A DNA stretch of 64,000 bases from assembly GCA_963782445.1 (NCBI GenBank), contig CAWAJM010000001.1, forward strand, positions 3,720,001-3,784,000. The letters are read 5' to 3'. The translations under genes were made by a program, and so were the position numbers. Below are positions 28,227 through 37,800 of the stretch, one piece after another. The first letter of the stretch is position 1; each line of letters starts with the position of its first letter. Origin of the DNA: ZC4RG20 sp963782445 (lineage in GTDB: Bacteria > Pseudomonadota > Gammaproteobacteria > Steroidobacterales > Rariloculaceae). Under the pieces are notes generated by a model, which was not told the origin of the DNA, did no database searches, and saw only the letters and a list, made by a program, of their open reading frames with translations.

Positions 28227-29753
28227 CTACAGCCCGCTCGCCGCCGGCATCTCGTCGTCGTCGAGCTCGTCGAGGGCCAGCGCGTCGCGCTTGGCCTTGG
28301 CCGCGTTCGAGCGCACGATCTCGAGCTCGTGCAGGTAGGCAGGGCTCACGTTTCCCGTCACGTATTGGCCCGAGAAGCAGGAGGTGTCGAACGACTCGAT
28401 GTCGGCGTTCTCGTGGTGCACGGCGTCGACGAGCGCGTCGAGATCCTGATACACGAGCCAGTCGGCGCCGATGATCTCGCGGACCTCCTCCGTCGTATGC
28501 TCCCCCGCGACGAGCTCGTTGGCGGCCGGCATGTCGATGCCGTAGACGTTCGGATACTTGACCGGCGGAGCGGCCGAGGCGAAGTAGACTTTGCGCGCGC
28601 CCGCATCGCGCGCCATCTCGATGATCTGCCGCGACGTCGTACCGCGGACGATCGAGTCGTCGACGAGCAGCACGTTCTTGCCGCGGAACTCGAGGTCGAT
28701 GGCGTTGAGCTTGCGGCGCACCGAGGCCTGGCGGGCCGATTGCTCGGGCATGATGAACGTGCGGCCGATATAACGGTTCTTGATGAAGCCCTCGCGGTAT
28801 TTCACGCCGAGGCCGTGCGCGACCTGCATGGCGGCCGTGCGCGAAGTATCCGGAATCGGGATCACGACGTCGATGTCGTGATCGGGACGGATGCGCGCGA
28901 TCTTCGCGGCCAGTGCGTCGCCCATGCGCAGCCGGGCCTTGTAGACGGAGAGCTTGTCGATGATCGAGTCGGGGCGCGCGAAATAGACGAACTCGAAGAT
29001 GCAGGGCGAGTAGCTCGCGCGCGTCGGCGAGACGCGGCTGTAGAGCCGGCCCTCGTGATCGATGTACACGGCCTCGCCGGGCAGCAGGTCGCGCTCGAGC
29101 TCGAAGCCGAGCGCGTCGAGCGCCACGCTCTCGGAGGCGACCATGCGCTCGACGCCTTGGGGCGTTTTACGCACGCCGAGCACGACGGGGCGGATGCCGT
29201 GCGGGTCGCGGAACGCGACGACGCCGTGGCCGAATATCAAGGCGACGACGGCATAGCCGCCCGAGCAGCGCTCGTGCACGGCCTCGACGGCGTCGAGGAT
29301 CTCTTCCGGCTTGAGGCCGTTCGTGCCGTGGCGGCCGAGCTCGTGCGCGAACACGTTGAGCAGGATCTCGGAGTCCGAGGTCGTGTTCAGGTGGCGGCGG
29401 TCCTGCTCGACGACGAGGCGCTTGAGCTCCTCGGCATTGACGAGATTGCCATTGTGCGCGAGGCAGATGCCGTAGGGGGAGTTCACGTAGAACGGCTGCG
29501 CCTCGGAGAGGCTCGCGCAGCCGGCCGTCGGGTAGCGCACGTGGCCGATGCCGACGTTGCCGGGCAGCCGCAGCATATGGCGCTGCTGGAACACGTCGCG
29601 CACGAGGCCGTTGCTCTTGCGCGTATGCAGCCGCCCCGCGTGCTCGGTCACGATTCCGGCGGCGTCCTGGCCGCGATGCTGGAGCACGGTCAGCGCGTCG
29701 TAGAGCGCCTGATTCACGGGCGCCTGCCCGACGATACCTACGATTCCGCACAT
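28227..29753 (-). CDS. purF: Amidophosphoribosyltransferase PurF
   Basis: PurF makes phosphoribosylamine from PRPP and glutamine, the first step of purine synthesis. The 508-residue enzyme (E. coli 505) starts MCGIVGIVG, where Cys2 becomes the N-terminal nucleophile after Met removal. It carries GHVRYPTAG, AHNGNLVN and TTSDSEILLN in the glutaminase domain, and the PRPP loop VLLVDDSIVRGTTS in the transferase domain. An apparent longer frame upstream belongs to the cvpA region in another phase. The order accD-folC-dedD-cvpA-purF is as in E. coli. Confidence 0.97.
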   Translation of the reverse strand: MCGIVGIVGQAPVNQALYDALTVLQHRGQDAAGIVTEHAGRLHTRKSNGLVRDVFQQRHMLRLPGNVGIGHVRYPTAGCASLSEAQPFYVNSPYGICLAHNGNLVNAEELKRLVVEQDRRHLNTTSDSEILLNVFAHELGRHGTNGLKPEEILDAVEAVHERCSGGYAVVALIFGHGVVAFRDPHGIRPVVLGVRKTPQGVERMVASESVALDALGFELERDLLPGEAVYIDHEGRLYSRVSPTRASYSPCIFEFVYFARPDSIIDKLSVYKARLRMGDALAAKIARIRPDHDIDVVIPIPDTSRTAAMQVAHGLGVKYREGFIKNRYIGRTFIMPEQSARQASVRRKLNAIDLEFRGKNVLLVDDSIVRGTTSRQIIEMARDAGARKVYFASAAPPVKYPNVYGIDMPAANELVAGEHTTEEVREIIGADWLVYQDLDALVDAVHHENADIESFDTSCFSGQYVTGNVSPAYLHELEIVRSNAAKAKRDALALDELDDDEMPAASGL

Positions 29754-29781
29754 ATTGGCGTTTCCATGCTGGTTGGACCGC

Positions 29782-30279
29782 TCAAGCGGTCCTTTGATCC
29801 CGAACGAAAGCCGCGCCGAGCGCGCCGTAGTAACGAATGCCGGCGGCGACGCGGTCGCTGTACGGCCGCAGGCGCGCCTGCTGCCACCACGGGTCCTTGT
29901 CGAGACCCATTTGCTGGAGCGCGAGGGCCGCGAGGCCGACGATGAGCACGCCGCGCGCGAAGCCGAAGAGGCCGCCCAGCGTACGATCGGTGCCCCCCAT
30001 GCCCGTGTGGCGGATGAGCTCGCGGACGAGCCAGGCCACGAGGCCGCCCGCGATGAGCACGAGCACGAAGACGGTCGCGCGCGCGGCCCAGGTGCGCAGA
30101 TCGGGGGCCGCGAGCCAGCGGCCGAGCATGGGTTCGAGCACCCAGGCGAAGCGCGCGGCCAGGAAGATCGCCGCGAGCCAGGTCGCGAGCGACAACGCCT
30201 CCTTCGCGAAGCCGCGCCAGAAGCCGTAGAGCGTCGAGAGCACACAGACGAGGATGATGGCTATGTCGGCCAACGACAT
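29782..30279 (-). CDS. cvpA: Colicin V production family membrane protein CvpA
   Basis: CvpA is a four-segment inner-membrane protein linked to envelope homeostasis and, by name, colicin V production. The 165-residue product starts MSLADIAIILVCVLSTLYGF, and GFWRGFAKEALSLATWLAAI and FGFARGVLIVGL are family-typical. It lies 28 bp upstream of purF, and the two are cotranscribed in relatives. The biochemical role is still unclear for the family. Confidence 0.92.
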   Translation of the reverse strand: MSLADIAIILVCVLSTLYGFWRGFAKEALSLATWLAAIFLAARFAWVLEPMLGRWLAAPDLRTWAARATVFVLVLIAGGLVAWLVRELIRHTGMGGTDRTLGGLFGFARGVLIVGLAALALQQMGLDKDPWWQQARLRPYSDRVAAGIRYYGALGAAFVRDQRTA

Positions 30280-30333
30280 CGGCGGCCTCCTTGAAGCGTA
30301 GCGGACACGTTCGCGGACCTTCTGCAGCGGGCG

Positions 30334-31128
30334 TCAGTCGGCGCTCACGACCTGCGCGACGAAGCCGTGGGCGGACAACGCCGAGGCTGCGGCTTCAGCT
30401 CTCGGACGCGTCGTATACGGCCCCATGCGGACGCGATACATGACGCGGCCGTCGGCCCTGTACTTCGAGATCGCGGCCTTGTCCCCGTAGGTCGCGACCC
30501 GCCGCACGAGGCGCTGCGCGTTCTCTGCCTCGCCGAAGCTCCCGAGCTGCACGGCCCAGTCGCCGGCGGCAGCCGGCGCCGGCGCGGCCGAATGCCGGGC
30601 AGACGAGGTCGCGGGCGCCGCGGACGGCTTGGCGGCGGCGGTCGTCGCCGCTGCGTGGGACGGCGCAGGGCGCGCGGGCGCGGGCGCAGACACCGACGGA
30701 GCCGCACCGCCGGTCGCTGCCGCGGCATGCGCGGGCGTCGAGGCAGGCGCCGGCTTCGGGCCGGCCGCTGGCGCGGGCGCCGTCGCACCCAATGTGTCCT
30801 CCGCGCCCGCACGCGCACCCGGCGTCTCCGCCTTACGGTCGGCGACCACGGTCTGCGGCGGCGCGGCATCCCCGCCGGCGCGAGCCGGCGCAACCGCGGC
30901 GGCGTCATCGCTGCCGGCCGGCGTCGGGGGGGACTTCGAGGCGGCGAGATCGATGACTTCGGTCTTGACGGGCGGCGCCGTCTCGCGGGCCGGCACGGGC
31001 AGATCGAGCGAGGGTTTGGCGGCGCTCGGCGCATCCGCCGAGTCGTTGAGGAGCCAGGGGATGAGCCATACCGCGAGCGCGACGAGCACGGCTGCGCCGA
31101 TCAGTCGCTCCTTCAGTCCCTGATCCAT
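30334..31128 (-). CDS. dedD: SPOR-domain cell division protein, DedD-like
   Basis: DedD is an inner-membrane division protein whose SPOR domain binds denuded glycan at the septum. The 264-residue product has a short cytoplasmic start, one membrane segment (about 9-27, LIGAAVLVALAVWLIPWLL), and a long Ala/Pro-rich linker. The C-terminal SPOR domain (about 188-264) includes WAVQLGSFGEAENAQRLVRR and YRVRMGPYTTRPRAE. I set the start at the ATG at 31128 (MDQGLKERLIG), matching the DedD start. The longer open frame overlaps folC and is not coding. The position between folC and cvpA supports the name. Confidence 0.92.
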   Translation of the reverse strand: MDQGLKERLIGAAVLVALAVWLIPWLLNDSADAPSAAKPSLDLPVPARETAPPVKTEVIDLAASKSPPTPAGSDDAAAVAPARAGGDAAPPQTVVADRKAETPGARAGAEDTLGATAPAPAAGPKPAPASTPAHAAAATGGAAPSVSAPAPARPAPSHAAATTAAAKPSAAPATSSARHSAAPAPAAAGDWAVQLGSFGEAENAQRLVRRVATYGDKAAISKYRADGRVMYRVRMGPYTTRPRAEAAASALSAHGFVAQVVSAD

Positions 31129-31148
31129 CGGTCGCGGCTGGGCCCCTG

Positions 31149-32432
31149 CTAGGAAGGCGTGGAGTATAGCCCAAGCGATGCCATCGCGGGGCCCACGGTG
31201 TAGAAGGAACCGAACACGAGGACGCGTTCGCCGGGCCGCGCCGCCGCGGCCGCCGCGGCGCAGGCCGCCGCGACGTCGGCATGCGCGGCCGCGGGCGCGG
31301 CGTGCAGGCTTTCGACGCGCTCGAGGAGGCTCGCGACGCTCGCGCCGCGCGCGTCGTCGACGTGAGCGACATGCCATTCGGCGACCAGTCCCGCGAACTG
31401 CTCGAGCACGCCCGCCACATCCTTGTCGTGCATCGCGCCGAACACGGCCAGCGTGCGCGGCGCCGGCGGCAGCGCATCGAGCGCCCCCCGCAGCACGCGC
31501 GCGGCCGCCGGATTGTGAGCGACGTCGAAAATCCATTCGACGCCGTCGCGCTGCACACGCTCGATACGCCCGCGCAGCTGTGCGGCCGCGATGCCGGCCG
31601 CGATCGCGGGCGCCGGCACCGGCAGGTCCGCGGCGAGGCTCTCGACCAGCGCCACGCAGGCCGCGCCGTTCTGATACTGCACGTCCGAGGCGAACGGCAC
31701 ACGCGGCAGACCGGCCCAGCTCACATCCGCGCTGCGGTAAGTCCAGGTGCCGCCCTCGCGCAGCGCGTCGAAGTCGCGGCCGATGAGGCGCAGCTTGGCG
31801 CCGAGGCAAACCGCGTGCTCGGTCACCGAGCGCGGCGGATCGCGGTCGCCGATCACGGCCGGACGGCCCGGACGCAGCGTGCCCGCCTTCTCCCGGCCGA
31901 TCGACTCGCGGTCGTTGCCGAGCCACTCGGCATGATCGAGGTCGATGCTCGCGATGAGCACGGCGTCGGCATCGACGGCGTTCACCGCATCGAGGCGGCC
32001 GCCCATGCCGACCTCGAGCACGGCCACGTCCACGCCGCGCCGGGCAAAGTGCAGCAAGGCCGCGACGGCCGACGATTCGAAATAGGTCAGCGAGACGTCG
32101 CCCCGCGCCGCGTCCATGGCCTCGAGCAGATCGACGAGCTCCGCGTCGCTCGCGTCGACGCCGTCGACCCGAATGCGCTCGTTGAAGCGCCAAAGATGCG
32201 GGGACGTGAAGGCGCCGACGGAGTAGCCGCCCGCGCGGTAGATGCTCTCGAGCAGCGCGACGCAGCTGCCCTTGCCGTTCGTGCCGCCCACCGTTATGAC
32301 CTTGAACGGCGGCGGACGCAGCTTCAGCGCGTCGAGCACGGCCGTGACGCGGCCGAGGCTCATGTCGATCTTTTTCGGATGAAGCGTCTCGAGCCAGGCC
32401 AACCAGTCCGGCAGCGTCGTGAAGCGCGGCAC
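31149..32432 (-). CDS. folC: Dihydrofolate synthase / folylpolyglutamate synthase FolC
   Basis: FolC adds glutamate to dihydropteroate and to folates, with ATP. The 427-residue Mur-ligase-like enzyme has the P-loop VGGTNGKGSCVA, then GAFTSPHLWRFNERI, a catalytic-site stretch VAVLEVGMGGRLDAVNAV, and DVAHNPAAA in the C-terminal domain. The GTG at 32432 lies one base past the accD stop, so the genes are coupled. A longer frame upstream runs inside accD and was rejected. It precedes dedD by 20 bp. Confidence 0.95.
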   Translation of the reverse strand: MPRFTTLPDWLAWLETLHPKKIDMSLGRVTAVLDALKLRPPPFKVITVGGTNGKGSCVALLESIYRAGGYSVGAFTSPHLWRFNERIRVDGVDASDAELVDLLEAMDAARGDVSLTYFESSAVAALLHFARRGVDVAVLEVGMGGRLDAVNAVDADAVLIASIDLDHAEWLGNDRESIGREKAGTLRPGRPAVIGDRDPPRSVTEHAVCLGAKLRLIGRDFDALREGGTWTYRSADVSWAGLPRVPFASDVQYQNGAACVALVESLAADLPVPAPAIAAGIAAAQLRGRIERVQRDGVEWIFDVAHNPAAARVLRGALDALPPAPRTLAVFGAMHDKDVAGVLEQFAGLVAEWHVAHVDDARGASVASLLERVESLHAAPAAAHADVAAACAAAAAAARPGERVLVFGSFYTVGPAMASLGLYSTPS

Positions 32433-32433
32433 G

Positions 32434-33903
32434 TCAGTCGTCGTCGCGTTCGGACGAGGCCGCAGCCGTCTCGGCCTCTTCTCTCTGACCCTTGCGCTGC
32501 GCTTCGGCCTCGGCGAGCGCCTCGGCGTCGGTCTCGTCCGGCGCCGCGCGCGTCTCGGCGGGCGCGGGCGCGCCATCGCCGCTCCCGAAAGGCGCCGCGC
32601 CCTGCTTCGGCAGCGGCGCAATGGGCGAACCCGGGGCGGCGGCGCCGGGCGGCGGCCCGCTCGCCCGGTAGGGGCCGCTCACGGCGGCGCCCGTCGCGGC
32701 GGCCGGCCGCGGGCCCAACGGCGCGGCGCCGCCGTCCGCGGCCGCGGCCCCCGGCTCGGTCGGCTCGACTTCGGCCGGCGCCGCGGCAGCGGAGGCTTTG
32801 ACCGCCTTCGCGGTCTTGGAGGACTTGCCGGCTTTCTCGGGCCTGGCGCTTTTCGCCTTGCCTTTCCGGCCGGCGGCCGCCTCAGCGGCCGCCGCGCGAT
32901 CCTCGGCCGGCGCGACCGCCTCCTCGACGGCCGCCTCCGCCTCGGCCTCGACGTAGAGCTCGACGGACTCGACGACTTCGCTCGGCTCCGCCGCGCCGGC
33001 GGGCCCCGCCCGCTCGGCCTCGGCCAACCGTTCGGCGTCGGCCGCGTGCGCGGCGTCGAGACGGAGCAGCTTTCGCAGCAGCGCCGCGATCTCGCGGCGC
33101 GCGCGGCGCCGGTCGACGATCATGTCGAGCGCGCCTTTCTCGACGAGGAACTCGGCGCGCTGGAATCCGTCCGGCAGCCGTTCCTTGACGGTCTGCTCGA
33201 TGACGCGCGGGCCCGCGAAGCCGATCAGCGAGCCGGGCTCGGCAATGTTGACGTCCCCGAGAAACGCGAGGCTCGCGGAAACGCCGCCCGTCGTCGGATC
33301 GGTCATGACCGAGATGTAGGGCAGCCCGGCCTCGGCCAGCGCGGCCAGCGCGGCGCTCGTCTTCGCCATTTGCATGAGCGAGTAAAGCGCCTCCTGCATG
33401 CGCGCGCCGCCGCTCGCCGAGAAGCACACGAACGGCCGCTCGTGCTCGATGCAGAAGTTCACGGCGCGCGCAAAGCGTTCCCCGACGACGGAGCCCATCG
33501 AGCCGCCTTGAAAGCGGAACTCGAACGCCGCCGCGACGATCGGGATTCGCTCGAGCGTGCCGGCCATGACCACGAGCGCATCGCGCTCGCCCGTCGCCTT
33601 CTGGGCCTGCGCGAGCCGATCGCGGTAGCGCTTCGAGTCGCGGAATTTAAGCGGATCCGTGGGCTCGAGGTTGGCCGCGAGCTCCTCGCCGCTGTCCGCG
33701 TCGAGGAACATGTTCAGACGGTCGCGCGCACCGATACGCAGGTGATGCGCACACTTCGGACACACGTAGAGATTGCGCTTGAGCTCGGCGCGGTACAGCT
33801 GCGCCGAGCAGCCCTCGCATTTGACCCACAGGCCTTCCGGCACCGAGCGCCGCCGCTTCTCGGTGTTAATGCGCGACGGCATCAATTTGTCGAACCAGCT
33901 CAT
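32434..33903 (-). CDS. accD: Acetyl-CoA carboxylase carboxyltransferase beta subunit, with long C-terminal extension
   Basis: AccD pairs with AccA to make malonyl-CoA for fatty-acid synthesis. The first 290 residues are canonical: the zinc ribbon CEGCSAQLYRAELKRN plus CPKC, then FCIEHERPFVCFSASGGARM and SVMTDPTTGGVSASLA. The protein then continues for about 200 residues of Ala/Pro/Glu-rich, low-complexity sequence with a Lys-rich block, making 489 residues against 304 in E. coli. The extension stays in frame without interruption and uses similar codons, so it looks genuine. It may be a disordered tether. The gene follows truA by 64 bp; trpF, which lies here in Pseudomonas, is absent. Confidence 0.94.
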   Translation of the reverse strand: MSWFDKLMPSRINTEKRRRSVPEGLWVKCEGCSAQLYRAELKRNLYVCPKCAHHLRIGARDRLNMFLDADSGEELAANLEPTDPLKFRDSKRYRDRLAQAQKATGERDALVVMAGTLERIPIVAAAFEFRFQGGSMGSVVGERFARAVNFCIEHERPFVCFSASGGARMQEALYSLMQMAKTSAALAALAEAGLPYISVMTDPTTGGVSASLAFLGDVNIAEPGSLIGFAGPRVIEQTVKERLPDGFQRAEFLVEKGALDMIVDRRRARREIAALLRKLLRLDAAHAADAERLAEAERAGPAGAAEPSEVVESVELYVEAEAEAAVEEAVAPAEDRAAAAEAAAGRKGKAKSARPEKAGKSSKTAKAVKASAAAAPAEVEPTEPGAAAADGGAAPLGPRPAAATGAAVSGPYRASGPPPGAAAPGSPIAPLPKQGAAPFGSGDGAPAPAETRAAPDETDAEALAEAEAQRKGQREEAETAAASSERDDD

Positions 33904-33967
33904 AGTCGCAAGTCGGCAGTCGTGGCCGCGAATGATAGCCGAAACGGGGCGCGGGCCGACATCGGGT

Positions 33968-34747
33968 TCAAAGAACGGGAACGTCGGTGACGGCCGGAAT
34001 ACCGAAGCGCGCGGGGTAGGCCACGTCGACGAGCGTGAGTCCCTGCGCGGGCGCCGTCATGGCCGCGGCCGTCCGATCCCGGCCCTCGAGCACCTCCGCG
34101 GCCCAGTCCGCCGGCGCGCGTCCCGTTCCGATCTCGACGAGCGCACCGACCAGATTTCTGACCATGTGATGCAGGAATGCGTTCGCGACAAACTCGACGG
34201 CGACGAGGGGCGGCCGCCGCGCGACCGCGACGGCCGCGAGAAAGCGCATGGGCGTGCGCGCTTGGCAGGCCGCGGCGCGAAACGCCGAGAAGTCCCGCTC
34301 GCCGAGCCAAGCCCGCGCGGCGCGCGTCATGGCCGCGCAGTCGAGCGGCTCGCGGACCCACCAGACCCGCCCGCGCAACAGCGCAGAGCGCGCCGGGCCC
34401 TCGAGCAGCAGATAACGGTAACGGCGCGCCGTCGCCGAGCGCCGCGCATCGAACGCCGCATCGACCTCGCGGGCCCAGTGCACGCGCACGTCGTCGGGCA
34501 GGTTGGAGTTGATGCCGAGCACCCATTGGCGCGGTTGGCGCGCCGCGCGGGTGTCGAAGTGCACCACCTGCTGCAGCGCGTGCACGCCCGCATCGGTCCG
34601 GCCCGCGCCGTGCACGATCACGGCCTCGGCCGCGACGCGGCTCACGGCCTCGGCCAGCGCGGACTGCACGCTGCGGGCGCCGCGCTGAGTCTGCCAGCCG
34701 ACGAACTCGGTGCCGTCGTACTCGACGCCTAACGCGACTCTCGGCAT
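33968..34747 (-). CDS. truA: tRNA pseudouridine(38-40) synthase TruA
   Basis: TruA makes pseudouridine at positions 38-40 of the tRNA anticodon arm. The 259-residue protein has LGVEYDGTEFVGWQ near the start, the catalytic aspartate D52 in GAGRTDAGVHA, the YRYLLLEGP strand, and the C-terminal FLHHMVRNLVGALVEIG motif. The size fits the family (E. coli 270). It lies between fimV and accD, as in Pseudomonas. Confidence 0.96.
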   Translation of the reverse strand: MPRVALGVEYDGTEFVGWQTQRGARSVQSALAEAVSRVAAEAVIVHGAGRTDAGVHALQQVVHFDTRAARQPRQWVLGINSNLPDDVRVHWAREVDAAFDARRSATARRYRYLLLEGPARSALLRGRVWWVREPLDCAAMTRAARAWLGERDFSAFRAAACQARTPMRFLAAVAVARRPPLVAVEFVANAFLHHMVRNLVGALVEIGTGRAPADWAAEVLEGRDRTAAAMTAPAQGLTLVDVAYPARFGIPAVTDVPVL

Positions 34748-34844
34748 AGCGTCCGCTGGCCATCTCGCGACTCGGAGTCCGTCACCTCGTGATCGCCGCG
34801 GCGACGGCCACGTTTACGGCCCGACGGCCCGAGCCGCCGGCGCT

Positions 34845-37800
34845 TCAGGCGCTCAACGCGTCGATGAGTCCCTGCGCTTCGTGCCGCTGACCGGCATCGC
34901 CCTCGTCGAGCACTTCCTCGAGAATGCTGCGCGCACCCTCGGGATCGCCCATGTCGATGTAGGCCCGCGCGAGGTCGAGCTTCGTGCCGATCTCGGTCAT
35001 CGTCTGCGGATCGAGCGGACTCGCCTGCCCCGTGCCGGTCGGATCGTCCGAACCGATCACGTCCGCACCAACGTCGAGATCGAGCGGCGTGTCGCCGCCG
35101 CCGCCGAAGAAGTCTTCGGCAAACGACGAGCCGCGCGGCTGCTCGACCGTGTCGCCGCCTTCGAGCGCCGCCGAGAGATCCTCGAGATTGAGGTCGAGGC
35201 CGTCGCCGTCCGCGGCACTGTCCTCGTACCCGGCCAACGCCCTGACGAGCGACGTGTCGCCGGAGCCCTCGCGACGCTGCTCGAGCACCTCGGTGCCGAC
35301 GAACGTGTTCTCGTCGAAGGCCGAGGCAAGCAGCGTCGGCTCGTAATCGGGCAGGACCAACGTCTCGCTCTGCTCGGCGTCGGCACCCTCTTCCTCGTCG
35401 TCCGCGGGCGCGGGCGCCCCGCTCAGGTCGATCTCCTCGGCCTCGCCGTCGCCTTCGCTCTCGAGCTCGAACTCTGCCTCGGCGTCGGCCCGCTCGAGCT
35501 CGGCGTCGAGCTCGAAGCCCGTCGCCGCGAAATCGAACGCGCCCGTCTCGGCCGAGGCGGCCTCGGGCTCGCTGCCGGCCTGGCCGAGCACATCGCCGAT
35601 CTCGTCCTCCTGCAGCACCTCGGTCACGCCCGTGGCCGAGAGCAAACGCTCGTCGGCCGCGAGTGCGGCCTGCTCACGCGTGTCGTCGCCGGATGTGTCG
35701 TCGGTGCCCGGCAGCTCGCCGATGTCCTCGGGCAGATCCTCGAGGTCACCGAGGCTCAGGCCGAGGTCGTCGAGATCGATCTCCTCGGTGTGCTCCGAGT
35801 TCGAGGCGCCGGCACCGATGCCGGTCTGCTCGACGGTCGGCGCCTCGCCGAGCCCCGCGAACGAGGCCTCGACGGTCGGCGTTTCCATGGTCGGCGCTTC
35901 GGCGCCGACGTACGTCGGGGTCTCGACCGTCGGCGATTCCGAATCGCCTTCGTCCGCCTCGGCGTCGTCTTCCGCGCCCCCGTCATAGCCGTAGGCCGTC
36001 TCGAGCGTCGGCGTCTCGACCGTCGGCGCTTCGGGACCCGCGGTCTCCACGGTCGGCGTCTCCATCGTGCGCGCGTCGGCGTCGACCTCCTCGTCGTCGG
36101 AGGCGCCGCCGAGCAGCGACGACCAATCGTCCTCGTCACCGCGCGCCTGTTCGACCGTCGGCGACTCCTGCGTCGCGGCGAGCGCATCGTAGCCCGTCCC
36201 CGTGGCGTCGCCGTCGTCCTCGGCGCCGCTGAACAGCGCGGCCTCGAGGCCGGCCGCCGTCTGCTCGCCGATGTCGAGCGAGCCCGCGAGATCGTCGGAC
36301 TGCGCCAGATCCTCGTCCGCGTCGTCCACATCGTCCGCATCGTCCGCATCGTCCGCGTCGAAGCCCTTGCCGATCCGCTCGCCCGTCTCGGCGAGCTCGA
36401 GGTCGAGATCGGCGCCGAACTCGAGCCCGATGTCGTCCGACTCCTTGTCGTCGAGCGCGAAGTCGACCTCCGTCGAGCCCGCGCCATGCAGATCCAGGTC
36501 CACGACGCCGCCCTGGGCCTCCTCGGCGAACAGCGGCTCGTCCGGACAAATCTGCTTGCCCATGATCAGGACCTTGTCCCAATCGCCGTCGCCGGAGCCG
36601 CCCGTCTCGGCGTGCAGGGAGCGCGCCGTCTCGAGGAACGCGTCCCGATTGCCCCAGACGAAATAGACTTCGAGCAGCTTGAGCTTGAGATCGCGGCGGT
36701 CGGGCTCGGCCTCGAGCGCCTTCGAGACGAGCTCGGCGGCCTGGTCGTAAAGGCCGTAGGCCATGTGGAAGTCCGCCTCGGCGACGGGATCGGCCTGATC
36801 GAGATTGATGACCGTCTGGCTCGAGAGGGTCTCGTCCTCGAAATCGCCGCGCGCGGCCGCCTGCAGGGCCTCGTCGTCGCCCGACGGCACGCGCCGGCGC
36901 TCCTCGACGATCATGCTCGAGTCGTCGGCCGGACGCCGAACCCGGGCCGTCGCGGCGCGCGTCTCCTCCTCGATCTCCGCCTCGAGCGCGTCCCAGCGGC
37001 CCGTGACGTCGTCAACGTCCTCTTCGCGCCGATGCCGCAGGTACCAGACGGCCGTCAGGAGCACGGCCCCCAACCCCAAGCCGATGAGCAGGATCGGGTT
37101 CGCGATCCAGCCGAGCACGCGCGAGAGCAGCGAAGGCGCCGCGGCGCCGTGCGCGGCCGTGGCCGCCGCGGGCAGCTTGGTCGCGGCGGCCGGCTTGGCC
37201 GGCTTCGGTGCCGCGGCCTCGGTCGGTGCGGGCGCGGCGGCCGGTGCAGGGCTCGTCTCGGCGGCGGTCTTGGCGCCCTCGGGCGCTGCCGACCCGGCGG
37301 CCGCGGGCGGCTGCTCCGGCGTCGACTCGGCCTGCGCCGCGGCCGGCTTGGCCGCCGCGGACTGGTCCGCCCCGTTCGCCGCGGCCTGCGCGGCCTGCTT
37401 GCCGGCATCGTCCGCGAACACCTGGCCGGACTCGAGCGCGACGCCCGGCGAAGCCGTCGCAGCGGCGGCCGCCGCCTGCGAGCCTTCGGCCGGAGCGGTC
37501 TTGCCCGCGTCCGCAACGCGGTTCTGAAGCGCCTGCAGCTGCTGGTCGCGCAGCTGGAGCAGGCGGCGATTCTGTTGGAGCTGGTTGCGCAGCGCCTCGA
37601 CCTGGCTGCGCAGATCGGAGACCTCGGCCTCGCTGGCCGCACCGGCCGCCGCGCCGGCACCGGCCGCCGCGCCGTTGCCCGCGGCGGACTGGCCCGCTCC
37701 GCCCTCGGCCGCGGCACCGCTTGCGGCGCCGCCGCCCGCGCCGTCCCCGGCGTCGTTCTGCGGCGGCACGAGCCGGAGCCGCGCCTGCTCGGCGCCGGGC

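Noticed and set aside
28227..30245. 672-residue fused PurF frame
   Set aside because: The first 164 codons overlap cvpA in another frame; PurF must start at MCGIVG because Cys2 is its catalytic N-terminus.
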